Shown here: piece by piece, positions 8,705-20,102 of the stretch
Layout of the letters: the number at the start of each line of letters is the position of its first letter
Position numbering within the stretch: the first letter of the stretch is position 1
Assembly (NCBI RefSeq): GCF_900130125.1
Contig: NZ_FQXY01000009.1
Location: 721,760-785,759 of the forward strand
Direction of reading: 5' to 3'
Length of the DNA: 64,000 bases
Source: Bacteroides congonensis
GTDB taxonomy: Bacteria > Bacteroidota > Bacteroidia > Bacteroidales > Bacteroidaceae
Notes under the pieces: model-generated
What the model was told of the DNA's origin: nothing
Databases searched by the model: none
What the model saw: only the letters and a program-made list of their open reading frames with translations
Translations under genes and position numbers: made by a program

Positions 8705-10444
8705 ATGAAAAGAGGTATATTTTTATCAATTATTTTAGGTTTGTGCCTAGTCGCCTGCATTCCACAGGCTATGGCACAGAAACAGAGCCGGTTGGAAAAA
8801 CTGCTCAGGTATCTGAATGACAACGACGCTGACAAATGGCAGAAGAACCGCGAAAAGGTAGACGATGAAACGCAGGCATATTATGCCGAGGAACTGGCTT
8901 TACTGGATGTCCTCAACGACCTGTGGAACAAGCAGAGCGAACAGGCCGCCACCGACTACTTCGGATGCTACGAGAAAGCAGCCAAAGCCTATTTTCCCAA
9001 CATCTGCGATGAGGAGAAGATACAGCTTTCCAACGTGCAGGACAAGGCGGAGCAATCTATCGTCTATATTTTAGAGGCTTCGAAAGATCGGATTCCTTTC
9101 AGCCGAACACTGATGGACAGTATCCGTTCAAGCGGCTATTCCGCAGATTCCGCACTGATACAGAAGTTACGGGATATCCGCGAAATGGCACTACTGGAAG
9201 GTATGCTGAAAGCACCTGCATCCGGCACTTATCAGACGTACATGACCGAGTATCCGAACGGAAAATTCATCCCCCAGGTCAATGCCGCTGAAAACAAACG
9301 GCTTTATCAGATTGTGAAGAATAATCCGACACCGGAGAATTTCAAAGCTTTCTTTGATAATCCCGCCATGCAAAAATTCTTCACGGATAAGGATACCCGC
9401 CCGTTCCTGGGTGAAGTGCAAACGTTATACGACAATTACCTGTTCCACAGCATTGACAGCTTACGGGAAGGGGGAAATGCAACGGCTATCCGGCAAATCA
9501 TCGACGACTACAAGCGCACACCTTATCTGGATACCGCAGCGCGTACGCATCTGAATGATTTGGAATATCTTAGTGAGAAAGCGGATTTCGAGCTTTTAAA
9601 GCCGGCGATAGTCAGTTCCGAATCTTTGAGTCTGTTGCAGGAATTTCTTAGTACGCACAGGTACAAGGAGTTTCGTGACCAGGCCAATGCGTTACGGACA
9701 CCGTTTATCCTGCAAACAATCATCTCCACTCCCACTTCCGTGAAATATTATAATGCAGGACGGCTGATAAAGTCTGCCGAAAACGACAGTACGGGGAATA
9801 TCTCTACCACTTATTCATATGACGATAAGGGACAACTCATCTCCACGTTATCACTGACCATGAAAAACGGGCAGGCAAGCAATGAAATGCAGACAAACAG
9901 GCTGTACGACCCGCAAGGTCACTGCATCTTTGAAGTACAGACGAACCCGAAGACCAAGACGGACGTTTACCGGCGGACACGCCGTATCGGTGCCGATGGA
10001 AGCATCGAGAGCGATTCTCTAAGATATGCGGATGGCAGACTCATCATAAGTACTTATGATAAGCAGGGCTTATTGACCGAAGCCAAAGAGTATAATAAGA
10101 ACGGAGAGCTCCAAGGCTACACCGCAAACAAATATGATGACAAAGGCAGATTGATTGCCTCACAACATCAGAACCTGCTTTTCACCAACTCGTCCGACCA
10201 GATTATTTCACAGAAAGATGCTTATGAATATGACAAATACGGTTACCTGACGCAGATTGTCTACCAGCGGATTATGGGCAACAACCAGAAAACGTCCGGC
10301 TGCCTGACTTGCTTGTACGATAAATACGGTAACCGGATTGATGGAAATTCTTACTATGAATATGACAATACGGGACAATGGATTTGCCGCACGAACCGGG
10401 ACAACCCGAAAGAAGTGGAACGGATACAGTATATTTATAAATAA
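8705..10444 (+). CDS. Secreted protein with YD-repeat-like C-terminus
   Basis: A 579-residue exported protein of unknown function. The first 24 residues (MKRGIFLSIILGLCLVACIP and on to AMAQ) are a signal peptide; cleavage by signal peptidase I after AMA or lipidation at the LVAC cysteine are both possible. Residues about 30-330 are helical with no motif I know. From about 350 on the sequence turns into repeats of the type YDDKGQLI, YDPQGHCI, YDKQGLLT, YDDKGRLI, YEYDKYGYLT and YEYDNTGQW, resembling YD/RHS-like beta repeats but without an RHS core. It is divergent from the helicase gene and is followed by sodB 75 bases later. Confidence 0.75.
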   Translation: MKRGIFLSIILGLCLVACIPQAMAQKQSRLEKLLRYLNDNDADKWQKNREKVDDETQAYYAEELALLDVLNDLWNKQSEQAATDYFGCYEKAAKAYFPNICDEEKIQLSNVQDKAEQSIVYILEASKDRIPFSRTLMDSIRSSGYSADSALIQKLRDIREMALLEGMLKAPASGTYQTYMTEYPNGKFIPQVNAAENKRLYQIVKNNPTPENFKAFFDNPAMQKFFTDKDTRPFLGEVQTLYDNYLFHSIDSLREGGNATAIRQIIDDYKRTPYLDTAARTHLNDLEYLSEKADFELLKPAIVSSESLSLLQEFLSTHRYKEFRDQANALRTPFILQTIISTPTSVKYYNAGRLIKSAENDSTGNISTTYSYDDKGQLISTLSLTMKNGQASNEMQTNRLYDPQGHCIFEVQTNPKTKTDVYRRTRRIGADGSIESDSLRYADGRLIISTYDKQGLLTEAKEYNKNGELQGYTANKYDDKGRLIASQHQNLLFTNSSDQIISQKDAYEYDKYGYLTQIVYQRIMGNNQKTSGCLTCLYDKYGNRIDGNSYYEYDNTGQWICRTNRDNPKEVERIQYIYK

Positions 10445-10555
10445 AACAAGATACTGTGAACATTTTGCGGAAGGCTTCTGTTATTATAGTATAACAAGCC
10501 AATTAAAACTTGTAACATTATGAATACTATATTAATGTCTTTAATTATGATGACC

Positions 10556-11137
10556 ATGACTTACGAAATGCCTAAACTTCCTTACGCAAACAATGCGTTG
10601 GAACCTGTAATCAGTCAGCAAACGATAGATTTCCATTACGGAAAACATCTACAAACGTATGTAAATAATCTGAACAGCCTCGTTCCGGGAACAGAATATG
10701 AAGGTAAAACGGTGGAAGAAATCGTTGCCGCAGCACCGGACGGAGCTATATTCAATAACGCCGGACAAGTATTGAACCACAATCTGTATTTCCTGCAATT
10801 TGCCCCGAAACCTGCGAAGAAGGAACCGGTAGGCAAACTGGGAGAAGCTATCAAACGTGACTTCGGCAGCTTTGAAAACTTCAAGAAAGAATTCAACGCA
10901 GCAGCAGTAGGATTGTTCGGTTCGGGATGGGCCTGGTTGTCCGTTGACAAAGACGGCAAACTGCACATCACCAAAGAAGGAAACGGAAGTAACCCTGTAC
11001 GTGCCGGATTGAAACCGCTTCTCGGATTCGACGTGTGGGAACACTCCTATTATCTGGATTACCAAAACCGCCGTGCCGACCACGTAAACGCCCTGTGGAA
11101 CATCATCGACTGGGATGTGGTTGAAAAAAGAATGTAA
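10556..11137 (+). CDS. sodB: Superoxide dismutase, iron/manganese family
   Basis: A 193-residue cytoplasmic enzyme converting superoxide to oxygen and peroxide. The metal ligands are visible: His in FHYGKHLQTY, His in GQVLNHNLYF, and Asp and His in DVWEHSYYLDYQNRR. GLFGSGWAWL and the C-terminal WNIIDWDVVEKR are family hallmarks. The start MTYEMPKLPY matches the B. fragilis enzyme as I remember it; an upstream in-frame ATG at 10520 would add a hydrophobic 12-residue leader and is less likely. The gene is immediately followed by the left end of an IS1182-family element, whose terminal hairpin supplies a terminator. Confidence 0.95.
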   Translation: MTYEMPKLPYANNALEPVISQQTIDFHYGKHLQTYVNNLNSLVPGTEYEGKTVEEIVAAAPDGAIFNNAGQVLNHNLYFLQFAPKPAKKEPVGKLGEAIKRDFGSFENFKKEFNAAAVGLFGSGWAWLSVDKDGKLHITKEGNGSNPVRAGLKPLLGFDVWEHSYYLDYQNRRADHVNALWNIIDWDVVEKRM

Positions 11138-11166
11138 CCGGACTTACTGACTAAACTATACTAATG

Positions 11167-11189
11167 AAAGAGGTTGTGTCAAAACGCTG
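11167..11189 (+). repeat. Left terminal inverted repeat of the IS
   Basis: The core GAGGTTGTGTCAAAACG at 11170-11186 is shared exactly with the inverse of the right end. It also begins a hairpin (GGTTGTGTCA with TGACACAGCC) followed by TTTTTTTA, which forms an intrinsic terminator just after sodB. Confidence 0.85.
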
Positions 11190-11286
11190 ACACAGCCTTT
11201 TTTTATGCGCAAAGCCCAGACTTTCTCAAGCCCGGGCTTTGTTATTACCCAAAGTTTTCGTATCTTTAGGTATAAAGTTTTTCGTT

Positions 11287-12924
11287 ATGGCAAAGTTACA
11301 TTTTCGTCCTTACATTCCCAATCAAACCGTTCTTTTTCCACAAAGAATTGATGAAAACATAGCTGCGACCGACCCAGTCCGCATCGTGAATGCTGTTATT
11401 GACAATCTCAATCTTGAGAGTTTCAAGAAGCTTTATAAGGAAACGGGCCGTTGTCCTTATCATCCTAAAATGATGCTTAAGGTGATAATCTACGCCTACA
11501 TGAATAATATCTATTCTTGCCGTAAAATAGAGAAGCACCTCCTTCGTGACATTCATTATATTTGGCTTGCCGGTAATGAGCATCCGGATTTTATCACGAT
11601 CAACCGTTTTCGTAACCGTGTAAAGGAGGAAATAAATAATGTATTTACCCAGTTGGTTCTTGTCCTTGCCGATAAAGGTTTCATCAGCCTTGATGTAGAG
11701 TATATCGACGGCACCAAGATTGAATCCAAAGCCAACAAATATACTTTTGTCTGGCGCAAGACAGTCGAACGGAACCGTACGATACTAATGGATAAAATCC
11801 GTATTCTCTTGGAGCAGGTGGATCAAGCCATTGCACAGGAGAACTCTATAAAAGACACATCCGTGGAGTTTACTCCCTGCAGGCTCTCTGACATAGTGGA
11901 TGAACTTAAAGAAGCCCTGGAACGCCAGCCTGCAACAAAGGATAAGGAAGAAAAGAAAGCCCTGCGCAAAAAGAAGAAGCAGGTCATGGAACTTGAAGGG
12001 TATCGTGACAAGCTGATAGAATACGACAATCACCTTGATACCCTTGGAGAACGTAACTCCTATTCCAAGACCGATCCTGGTGCCACATTCATGCGCATGA
12101 AAGAAGATGCCATGAAGAACGGGCAGACCAAACCCGGATATAATCTGCAAATAGGTACTGAAAACCAATTCATCACAGACTTCCGTCTGTTTCCCAACCC
12201 TACCGATACACTGACCCTCATACCTTTTTTCCACTCTTTCCAGTACCGCTATAACCGTTTACCGAATATCTGTGTGGCAGACTCCGGTTACGGTTCGGAA
12301 GAAAATTACCGGTTCATGCAGGAGAATGGGATAGAAGCCTTCATCAAGTACAATTACTTCCATAAAGAACAGCGTCCTCGTTATACTCCCAACCCGTTCC
12401 ATGCCGAAAGTCTCCATTACAATGCCCAAGAGGATTATTACGTTTGTCCTATGGGACAGCACATGAACCGTATAGGAACCAAACGTGACAAGACAGCGAG
12501 CGGATACATCATCGAAAGTGCCCGGTATAAAGCAAAAAGATGCGAAGGTTGCCCTTTGCGTGGCAGTTGTTTTAAAGCTCGGGGGAACCGTATTATAGAA
12601 GTCAACCACCGATTAAATCAATACAAACGGCAGGCACGGGAAAGGTTGCTCTCAGAAGAAGGTATCAAGCATAGAGGCAGGAGGTGTATAGAACCAGAGG
12701 CTGTGTTTGGACAAATGAAATACAACATGGCATACAGAAGATTCCGGCATGTGGGAGAAGACAAGGTTACAATGGACTTTGCTTTCTTTGCTATAGCCTT
12801 TAATATCAAAAAAATGTGTGCTAAACTGATAAAAGAAGGAAAGGGGCTCATTACAGTTGCCAAATATATGTTTATGGGACTATTTATAACCCGATATAAT
12901 TGGAATATAGCAACTTGTTGCTAA
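11287..12924 (+). CDS. IS1182-family transposase
   Basis: A 545-residue DDE transposase. The N-terminal half has the DUF772-type segment (MMLKVIIYAYMNNIYSCRKI, then HPDFITINRFR), followed by the first catalytic region EYIDGTKIESKANKYTFVW. The central part is a charged, coiled-coil-like insertion. The second half has NICVADSGYGSEENYRFM and a four-cysteine segment (CPMGQH, CEGCPLRGSC), then the last acidic motif near RRCIEPEAVFGQMKYNMAYR. The start is MAKLHFRPYIPNQ (11287); the frame opens 16 codons earlier. The gene is intact, so the element is probably still mobile. Confidence 0.93.
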   Translation: MAKLHFRPYIPNQTVLFPQRIDENIAATDPVRIVNAVIDNLNLESFKKLYKETGRCPYHPKMMLKVIIYAYMNNIYSCRKIEKHLLRDIHYIWLAGNEHPDFITINRFRNRVKEEINNVFTQLVLVLADKGFISLDVEYIDGTKIESKANKYTFVWRKTVERNRTILMDKIRILLEQVDQAIAQENSIKDTSVEFTPCRLSDIVDELKEALERQPATKDKEEKKALRKKKKQVMELEGYRDKLIEYDNHLDTLGERNSYSKTDPGATFMRMKEDAMKNGQTKPGYNLQIGTENQFITDFRLFPNPTDTLTLIPFFHSFQYRYNRLPNICVADSGYGSEENYRFMQENGIEAFIKYNYFHKEQRPRYTPNPFHAESLHYNAQEDYYVCPMGQHMNRIGTKRDKTASGYIIESARYKAKRCEGCPLRGSCFKARGNRIIEVNHRLNQYKRQARERLLSEEGIKHRGRRCIEPEAVFGQMKYNMAYRRFRHVGEDKVTMDFAFFAIAFNIKKMCAKLIKEGKGLITVAKYMFMGLFITRYNWNIATCC

Positions 12925-12994
12925 ATGCATGAGGAAAAAGCAGCATAGCCAAAAGAAAATATAGCAGAACTGTAAAATATAAAAGAGGTTGTGC

Positions 12995-13017
12995 CAACGT
13001 TTTGACACAACCTCTTT
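12995..13017 (-). repeat. Right terminal inverted repeat of the IS
   Basis: Read on the minus strand it matches the left end with one mismatch. It lies inside a long palindrome (12983-13017) that ends in a T-run and can act as a terminator in either direction. Confidence 0.85.
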
Positions 13018-13074
13018 TTTACGACAATAATGAAAAAAAACTACTGATTTAGTGTTTTTCTGTTTCTTTTTCGC

Positions 13075-13082
13075 TTACTTTG
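13075..13082 (+). promoter_or_regulatory. Probable -7 element of the thiamine operon
   Basis: TTACTTTG differs from TAnnTTTG by one base and lies 14 bases before the riboswitch core. The IS ends about 58 bases upstream, so the promoter appears intact. Confidence 0.45.
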
Positions 13083-13095
13083 CCCCCGTAAAGAC

Positions 13096-13170
13096 AAAGG
13101 GGTGCCCCATGAGGGGCTGAGATTATACCCTAGGAACCTGATGCAGTTAGTACTGACGTAGGGATTGTGT
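13096..13170 (+). promoter_or_regulatory. TPP riboswitch (THI element)
   Basis: The conserved elements appear in the right order: GGGGTGCC, CTGAGATTATACCC, GGAACCTGATGCAGTTAGTA and GACGTAGGGA. This is the thiamine pyrophosphate aptamer, expected to lower expression of the downstream thi genes when TPP is plentiful. It ends about 70 bases before thiS, leaving room for an expression platform. Confidence 0.97.
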
Positions 13171-13241
13171 TTCTTCTTATCGCCTTTCCATAAAAGCACG
13201 CTCTTTGTATTTACTTTCAACTTATTTATTCTGATAGGACA

Positions 13242-13442
13242 ATGAAAGTACAAGTGAACAACAAAGAGGTGGAAATTATTCCTGACTCTACCCTTACACA
13301 ACTGACAGCACAACTCGAACTTCCGGTTCAGGGTATCGCTATCGCCGTGAACAACAAAATGATTCCCCGCACCGAGTGGGAGCGTTTCATGCTGCATGAG
13401 AATGACAGCCTGGTAATTATCAAGGCAGCTTGCGGAGGATAA
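13242..13442 (+). CDS. thiS: Sulfur carrier protein ThiS
   Basis: A 66-residue ubiquitin-fold sulfur carrier for thiazole synthesis. It ends in the obligatory GlyGly (AACGG), the site adenylated by a ThiF-type enzyme and then thiocarboxylated. It is the first gene after the TPP riboswitch and is followed by thiE one base after its stop codon. Confidence 0.95.
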   Translation: MKVQVNNKEVEIIPDSTLTQLTAQLELPVQGIAIAVNNKMIPRTEWERFMLHENDSLVIIKAACGG

Positions 13443-13443
13443 A

Positions 13444-14064
13444 ATGATGGTCAGCCTACAATTTATCACGCATCAGACCGAACGGTATTCATACCTCGAA
13501 TCGGCACGTATGGCACTCGAAGGCGGGTGCAAATGGATTCAACTACGCATGAAGGATGCTCCTCTCGAGGAAGTGGAAACGGTGGCACTGCAACTGAAAC
13601 CGCTTTGTAAAGAATACGAAGCTATCCTCATCCTCGATGACCACGTCGAACTAGCCAAAAAGCTGGAAGTGGACGGTGTGCACCTGGGTAAAAAGGATAT
13701 GCCTATTGATCAGGCACGGCAGATACTCGGAGAAGCCTTTATCATCGGCGGCACGGCAAACACATTTGAAGATGTCGTACAGCATTATCGCGCCGGAGCC
13801 GACTATCTCGGCATCGGGCCTTTCCGGTTCACCACTACCAAAAAGAATCTAAGCCCTATACTGGGCTTGGAAGGATATTCGTCCATCCTTTCCCAAATGA
13901 AGGAAGCGAATATCGGACTGCCCGTAGTGGCTATCGGTGGAATCACCAACGAGGATATTCCTGATATTCTCCGCACAGGAGTCAACGGGATTGCCATGTC
14001 CGGCACGATTCTCCGGGCGGAAAATCCGGTAGAGGAAACACGTAGAATCATTGAAAGTGATTAA
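13444..14064 (+). CDS. thiE: Thiamine phosphate synthase ThiE
   Basis: A 206-residue TIM-barrel enzyme joining hydroxymethylpyrimidine diphosphate and thiazole phosphate. Visible signature segments are WIQLRMKD, LILDDHVELAKKLEVDGVHL, DYLGIGPFRFTTTKKN and VVAIGGITNEDI, including the phosphate-binding loops. It is translationally close to thiS. A second, more divergent ThiE-like gene ends the operon at 18621. Confidence 0.95.
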   Translation: MMVSLQFITHQTERYSYLESARMALEGGCKWIQLRMKDAPLEEVETVALQLKPLCKEYEAILILDDHVELAKKLEVDGVHLGKKDMPIDQARQILGEAFIIGGTANTFEDVVQHYRAGADYLGIGPFRFTTTKKNLSPILGLEGYSSILSQMKEANIGLPVVAIGGITNEDIPDILRTGVNGIAMSGTILRAENPVEETRRIIESD

Positions 14065-14098
14065 TAATTTGTCAGATGATAAATGAAAATTTAATTCA

Positions 14099-14194
14099 GA
14101 CAGAAGAACAAAAGAACATAAAATAAAACAGTAGTTCAATAACAGCAAAATAACTATCTAAGTGCAGCTATTTATGTTCTTTTGTTCTTCTGTC
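14099..14194 (+). repeat. Perfect 24-bp inverted repeat between thiE and thiG
   Basis: The left arm 14099-14122 (starting GACAGAAGAACAAAAG) is exactly complementary to the right arm 14171-14194 across all 24 bases, with a 48-base loop. No gene lies inside. In the thi mRNA it would form a strong hairpin without a following U-run, so it looks more like a processing, stability or attenuation element, or the remnant of a small repeat family. Confidence 0.85.
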
Positions 14195-14227
14195 CAAAAT
14201 TTGAATAATCAACTAAAATACATAGAC

Positions 14228-15004
14228 ATGGAAAAGTTAGTAATTGCAGGACGTGAATTTAACTCCCGCCTTTTCCTGGGAACAGGAAAATTCAATTCCA
14301 ATGAAGTAATGGAACAGTCCATTCTGGCTTCGGGCACAGAAATGGTGACGGTTGCCATGAAACGTATCGACATGGACAATAAAGAGGACGACATGCTGAA
14401 ACATATTATCCATCCGAATATCCAGTTATTGCCCAATACTTCCGGTGTACGTGATGCGGAAGAAGCTGTTTTTGCCGCACAGATGGCGCGTGAAGCGTTC
14501 GGTACGAACTGGCTGAAACTGGAAATTCATCCCGATCCCCGTTATCTGCTCCCCGACTCTATCGAAACACTGAAGGCTACGGAAGAGTTGGTAAAACTGG
14601 GCTTTATCGTATTGCCTTATTGCCAGGCAGACCCTGTGCTTTGCAAACGGTTGGAAGAAGCCGGCGCAGCTACCGTTATGCCTCTCGGTGCTCCGATTGG
14701 CACAAATAAGGGATTGCAAACCAAAGAATTCCTGCAAATTATTATCGAGCAAGCAGGTATCCCCGTTGTCGTTGATGCCGGTATCGGCGCGCCAAGCCAT
14801 GCTGCCGAAGCCATGGAACTGGGTGCTTCTGCCGTATTGGTAAATACGGCAATCGCCGTTGCCGGAAACCCGGTAGAGATGGCAAAGGCTTTCAAAGCTG
14901 CTACCGAAGCCGGAAGGCGGGCTTACGAAGCGGGATTAGGACTGCAAGCGGACAACTTTATAGCTGAAGCAAGCTCACCTCTGACTGCTTTCCTGGATAA
15001 ATAA
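14228..15004 (+). CDS. thiG: Thiazole synthase ThiG
   Basis: A 258-residue TIM-barrel enzyme that builds thiazole phosphate from DXP, dehydroglycine and ThiS thiocarboxylate. Recognisable segments are [23 protein letters not shown] (with the Schiff-base lysine region), [29 protein letters not shown] and [22 protein letters not shown]. The start is [12 protein letters not shown]; the frame opens 22 codons earlier inside the right arm of the inverted repeat, which I reject. Dehydroglycine would come from ThiH encoded two genes downstream, the anaerobe-type route. Confidence 0.96.
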   Translation: MEKLVIAGREFNSRLFLGTGKFNSNEVMEQSILASGTEMVTVAMKRIDMDNKEDDMLKHIIHPNIQLLPNTSGVRDAEEAVFAAQMAREAFGTNWLKLEIHPDPRYLLPDSIETLKATEELVKLGFIVLPYCQADPVLCKRLEEAGAATVMPLGAPIGTNKGLQTKEFLQIIIEQAGIPVVVDAGIGAPSHAAEAMELGASAVLVNTAIAVAGNPVEMAKAFKAATEAGRRAYEAGLGLQADNFIAEASSPLTAFLDK

Positions 15005-15017
15005 TATGAATGAGTAG

Positions 15018-17862
<2,845 letters not shown>

Positions 17863-17866
17863 ACGG

Positions 17867-18559
17867 ATGCGGTACGACAGACAAACGATTCTTCCCGAAA
17901 TTGGAGAAGAAGGTCAGAAGAAACTGTTGGATGCCAAAGTTCTCATAGTAGGCGTGGGAGGGTTAGGCTCTCCCATCGCCCTCTATCTGGCGGGTGCCGG
18001 TGTAGGCTGTATCGGGTTGGTGGATGACGATGTGGTAAGCATCAGCAATCTGCAACGGCAAGTGCTCTATTCCGAGAAAGAACTGGGCAAGTCCAAGGCA
18101 GTATGTGCAGCGGAGCGACTATCCGCCCTTAACAGTGAAATCAAGATACAGCCCTACTCCACCCGGTTGACCGGGGATAATGCTTTTGATATTATTGGGG
18201 AATATGATATGGTCGTGGATGGTTGCGATAACTTCGCCACACGCTATCTGATTAATGATATTTGCATCCAACAGGGAAAGCCGTATATATACGGTGCTAT
18301 CTGCGGTTTTGAAGGACAAGTTTCGGTATTCAATTTTGGAAAACGGAAGAAAAATTACCGTGATCTCTATCCTGACGAAGAAGAAATGAAGCGGATGCCA
18401 CCGCCGCCGAAGGGTGTGATGGGAATTACTCCCGCCGTCGTAGGAAGCATTGAAGCTACGGAAGCCCTGAAAGTTATTGGCGGATTCGGAGATGTTTTGG
18501 CGGGTGAACTATGGACTATTGACTTGCGGACATTGCAATCTAACAAATTTTCACTATAA
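17867..18559 (+). CDS. thiF: ThiF/HesA/MoeB-family adenylyltransferase
   Basis: A 230-residue E1-like enzyme expected to adenylate the ThiS C-terminus. VGVGGLGSPIALYLAGAGVG is the nucleotide-binding loop, then DDDVVSISNLQRQVLY and VDGCDNFATRYLINDIC with the conserved aspartates. The C-terminal region has YRDLYPDE where E. coli-type ThiF has the CxxC of its zinc site, so the zinc cysteines are missing. The start is MRYDRQTILPEIG, five bases after the thiH stop codon; the longer open frame overlapping thiH is unlikely to be used. Confidence 0.9.
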   Translation: MRYDRQTILPEIGEEGQKKLLDAKVLIVGVGGLGSPIALYLAGAGVGCIGLVDDDVVSISNLQRQVLYSEKELGKSKAVCAAERLSALNSEIKIQPYSTRLTGDNAFDIIGEYDMVVDGCDNFATRYLINDICIQQGKPYIYGAICGFEGQVSVFNFGKRKKNYRDLYPDEEEMKRMPPPPKGVMGITPAVVGSIEATEALKVIGGFGDVLAGELWTIDLRTLQSNKFSL

Positions 18560-18563
18560 ACGT

Positions 18564-18594
18564 TGGTTTCTGATATAGTTAATCACTAACTTTG
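18564..18594 (+). promoter_or_regulatory. Internal promoter before the second thiE-like gene
   Basis: TTG (18564-18566), a 20-base spacer and TAACTTTG (18587-18594) fit the Bacteroides consensus very well. It suggests that the last gene of the cluster can be expressed independently of the riboswitch. Confidence 0.65.
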
Positions 18595-18620
18595 CTAAAC
18601 AATCCAAGTTAACAAAGGAA

Positions 18621-19229
18621 ATGAAATTAATTGTAGTCACCACACCCACTTTCTTCGTTGAAGAAGATAAGATTATTACTGCTCTTTTCGAAGAGGGCCT
18701 GGATATCCTACATCTTAGAAAACCGGAAACTCCGGCCATGTATTCAGAACGATTACTGACTCTTATCCCGGAAAAATATCACCGACGCATTGTCACGCAC
18801 GAGCATTTTTATCTGAAGGAGGAATTCAACCTGATGGGGATTCACTTGAATGCGCGAAATCCGAAAGAGCCTCACGACTATGCGGGGCACGTCAGTTGTT
18901 CTTGCCACTCCGTCGAAGAAGTAAAAAATAGAAAGCATTTCTATGATTATGTTTTCATGAGCCCTGTCTATGACAGTATCTCTAAAGTGAATTACTATTC
19001 AACATATACTGCCGAAGAATTGCGTGAAGCCCAAAAGGCCAAAATCATTGATTCCAAAGTGATGGCATTGGGGGGTATCAACGAAGACAATCTGTTGGAA
19101 ATTAAAGATTTCGGTTTTGGGGGAGCGGTCGTACTGGGTGACCTTTGGAACAGGTTTGATGCTTGCTCGGATCAGAATTATCTGGCGGTGATCGAGCATT
19201 TCAAGAAGTTGAAGAAGTTGTCGGATTAA
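18621..19229 (+). CDS. Second ThiE/TenI-like thiamine phosphate synthase homologue
   Basis: A 202-residue TIM-barrel protein of the ThiE/TenI superfamily. LDILHLRKPE, GIHLNARNP, YVFMSPVYDSISK and VMALGGINEDN correspond to the ThiE segments, but several are altered compared with the ThiE at 13444, for example no LDDH motif. It may be a second thiamine phosphate synthase or a TenI-like isomerase. It has its own promoter and an AAAGGA Shine-Dalgarno-like sequence before the ATG, and is followed by a strong terminator at 19277. Confidence 0.85.
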   Translation: MKLIVVTTPTFFVEEDKIITALFEEGLDILHLRKPETPAMYSERLLTLIPEKYHRRIVTHEHFYLKEEFNLMGIHLNARNPKEPHDYAGHVSCSCHSVEEVKNRKHFYDYVFMSPVYDSISKVNYYSTYTAEELREAQKAKIIDSKVMALGGINEDNLLEIKDFGFGGAVVLGDLWNRFDACSDQNYLAVIEHFKKLKKLSD

Positions 19230-19276
19230 AGAAAGAAGTTTATCAAAATTGATAGTGTACCTTCAATAATATAAGA

Positions 19277-19310
19277 AAAGCCGTTGCGAATCATCTTCTG
19301 CAACGGCTTT
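19277..19310. terminator. Bidirectional terminator after the thi cluster
   Basis: A perfect 11-bp stem (AAAGCCGTTGC with GCAACGGCTTT) with T-rich sequence on the right and A-rich sequence on the left. It separates the thi cluster from the convergent porin-like gene. Confidence 0.9.
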
Positions 19311-19337
19311 CCTTTTTCCTTATATCCTGTTCTGTTA

Positions 19338-19910
19338 TCAGAACTTGTATCCTACAATGATAGAGAAGTTCATGTTTTTAGGATTGCCAACTTTTTGTAC
19401 ATCTACCAAACCGAATTGACCATCCAAACCTGCTATGATCTTACCAAATTCTAATGCTACTCCTACACCAAGACCTGCATCAAAACGCTTCAAAGCATCA
19501 TCACCAAAAGTATCATATTTACGTTCTGTATTATTCCCTAAATCCTTCTTTATTTTTCCCGCAACACCACAAGCAAAATAAGGCCCTGCATTTACAACAA
19601 GATTAGTATTATCCGCTACATTAAAACGAGCTGCAGCCATTACAGGCAATTCCAAATACATTGCATTAATACTATTTCCATCTTTCTTTGCACCTTTTGT
19701 AGTCAAGAATAGAGAAGGTTGCAATGACCATGTGTCATCAAAAGCATATTCAAAACCGCCACCAAGTTTGAAACCAACTTTTGCATTCAAATCAAGATCA
19801 CCTGTATAATTACTAAAGTTCATACCAACCTTGGCATTCCAACCTGTAATCTGAGAGAAACCTGCTACTGAAATCAGCGCAAATAATACAAATAAAACAC
19901 TCTTCTTCAT
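19338..19910 (-). CDS. Outer-membrane beta-barrel protein (porin family)
   Basis: A 190-residue outer membrane beta-barrel (OMP_b-brl type). Signal peptide MKKSVLFVLFALISVAGFSQ, then alternating strands such as WNAKVGMNFSNYTGDLDLN, VGFKLGGGFEYAFDDTWSLQ and the terminal strand MNFSIIVGYKF ending in phenylalanine, the sorting signature of outer membrane barrels. Promoter at 19969-19999. Substrate unknown. Confidence 0.88.
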   Translation of the reverse strand: MKKSVLFVLFALISVAGFSQITGWNAKVGMNFSNYTGDLDLNAKVGFKLGGGFEYAFDDTWSLQPSLFLTTKGAKKDGNSINAMYLELPVMAAARFNVADNTNLVVNAGPYFACGVAGKIKKDLGNNTERKYDTFGDDALKRFDAGLGVGVALEFGKIIAGLDGQFGLVDVQKVGNPKNMNFSIIVGYKF

Positions 19911-19968
19911 AATTTTAAAGTTTTAAATTAATACTCAAGGATTTTATTTTCCTTATTGTTTAACAATA

Positions 19969-19999
19969 CAAATGTATAATTGTAATTTGTATTAAACAA
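19969..19999 (-). promoter_or_regulatory. Promoter of the 19338-19910 barrel gene
   Basis: On the minus strand TTG (19997-19999), a 20-base spacer and TACATTTG (19969-19976). Confidence 0.65.
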
Positions 20000-20043
20000 C
20001 TTTTTCGTTAACAAATGCGTAAATTATAGAGTTTATACATAAA

Positions 20044-20078
20044 GAAAGGGAATTCCCTATTTTAGAGAACTCCCTTTC
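20044..20078. terminator. Terminator of the second barrel gene
   Basis: The arms GAAAGGGAATTC and GAACTCCCTTTC pair over 12 positions with one mismatch, with T-rich flanks on both sides. Confidence 0.75.
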
Positions 20079-20102
20079 CTATTTTTTGTTCGGTCTTTCT
20101 TA

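Larger units (their letters stand above)
11167..13017 (+). mobile_element. IS1182-family insertion sequence, complete
   Basis: A transposase gene is flanked by 23-base imperfect terminal inverted repeats at 11167-11189 and 12995-13017 (one mismatch), giving an element of about 1.85 kb. It sits between sodB and the TPP riboswitch. I cannot identify a target-site duplication with confidence. Both ends also fold into hairpins followed by T-runs, so the element carries terminators at its borders. Confidence 0.85.

Noticed and set aside
11140..11240. Target-site duplication for the IS1182-family element
   Set aside because: Short matches such as AATG appear on both sides but at inconsistent distances, so I do not claim a duplication.
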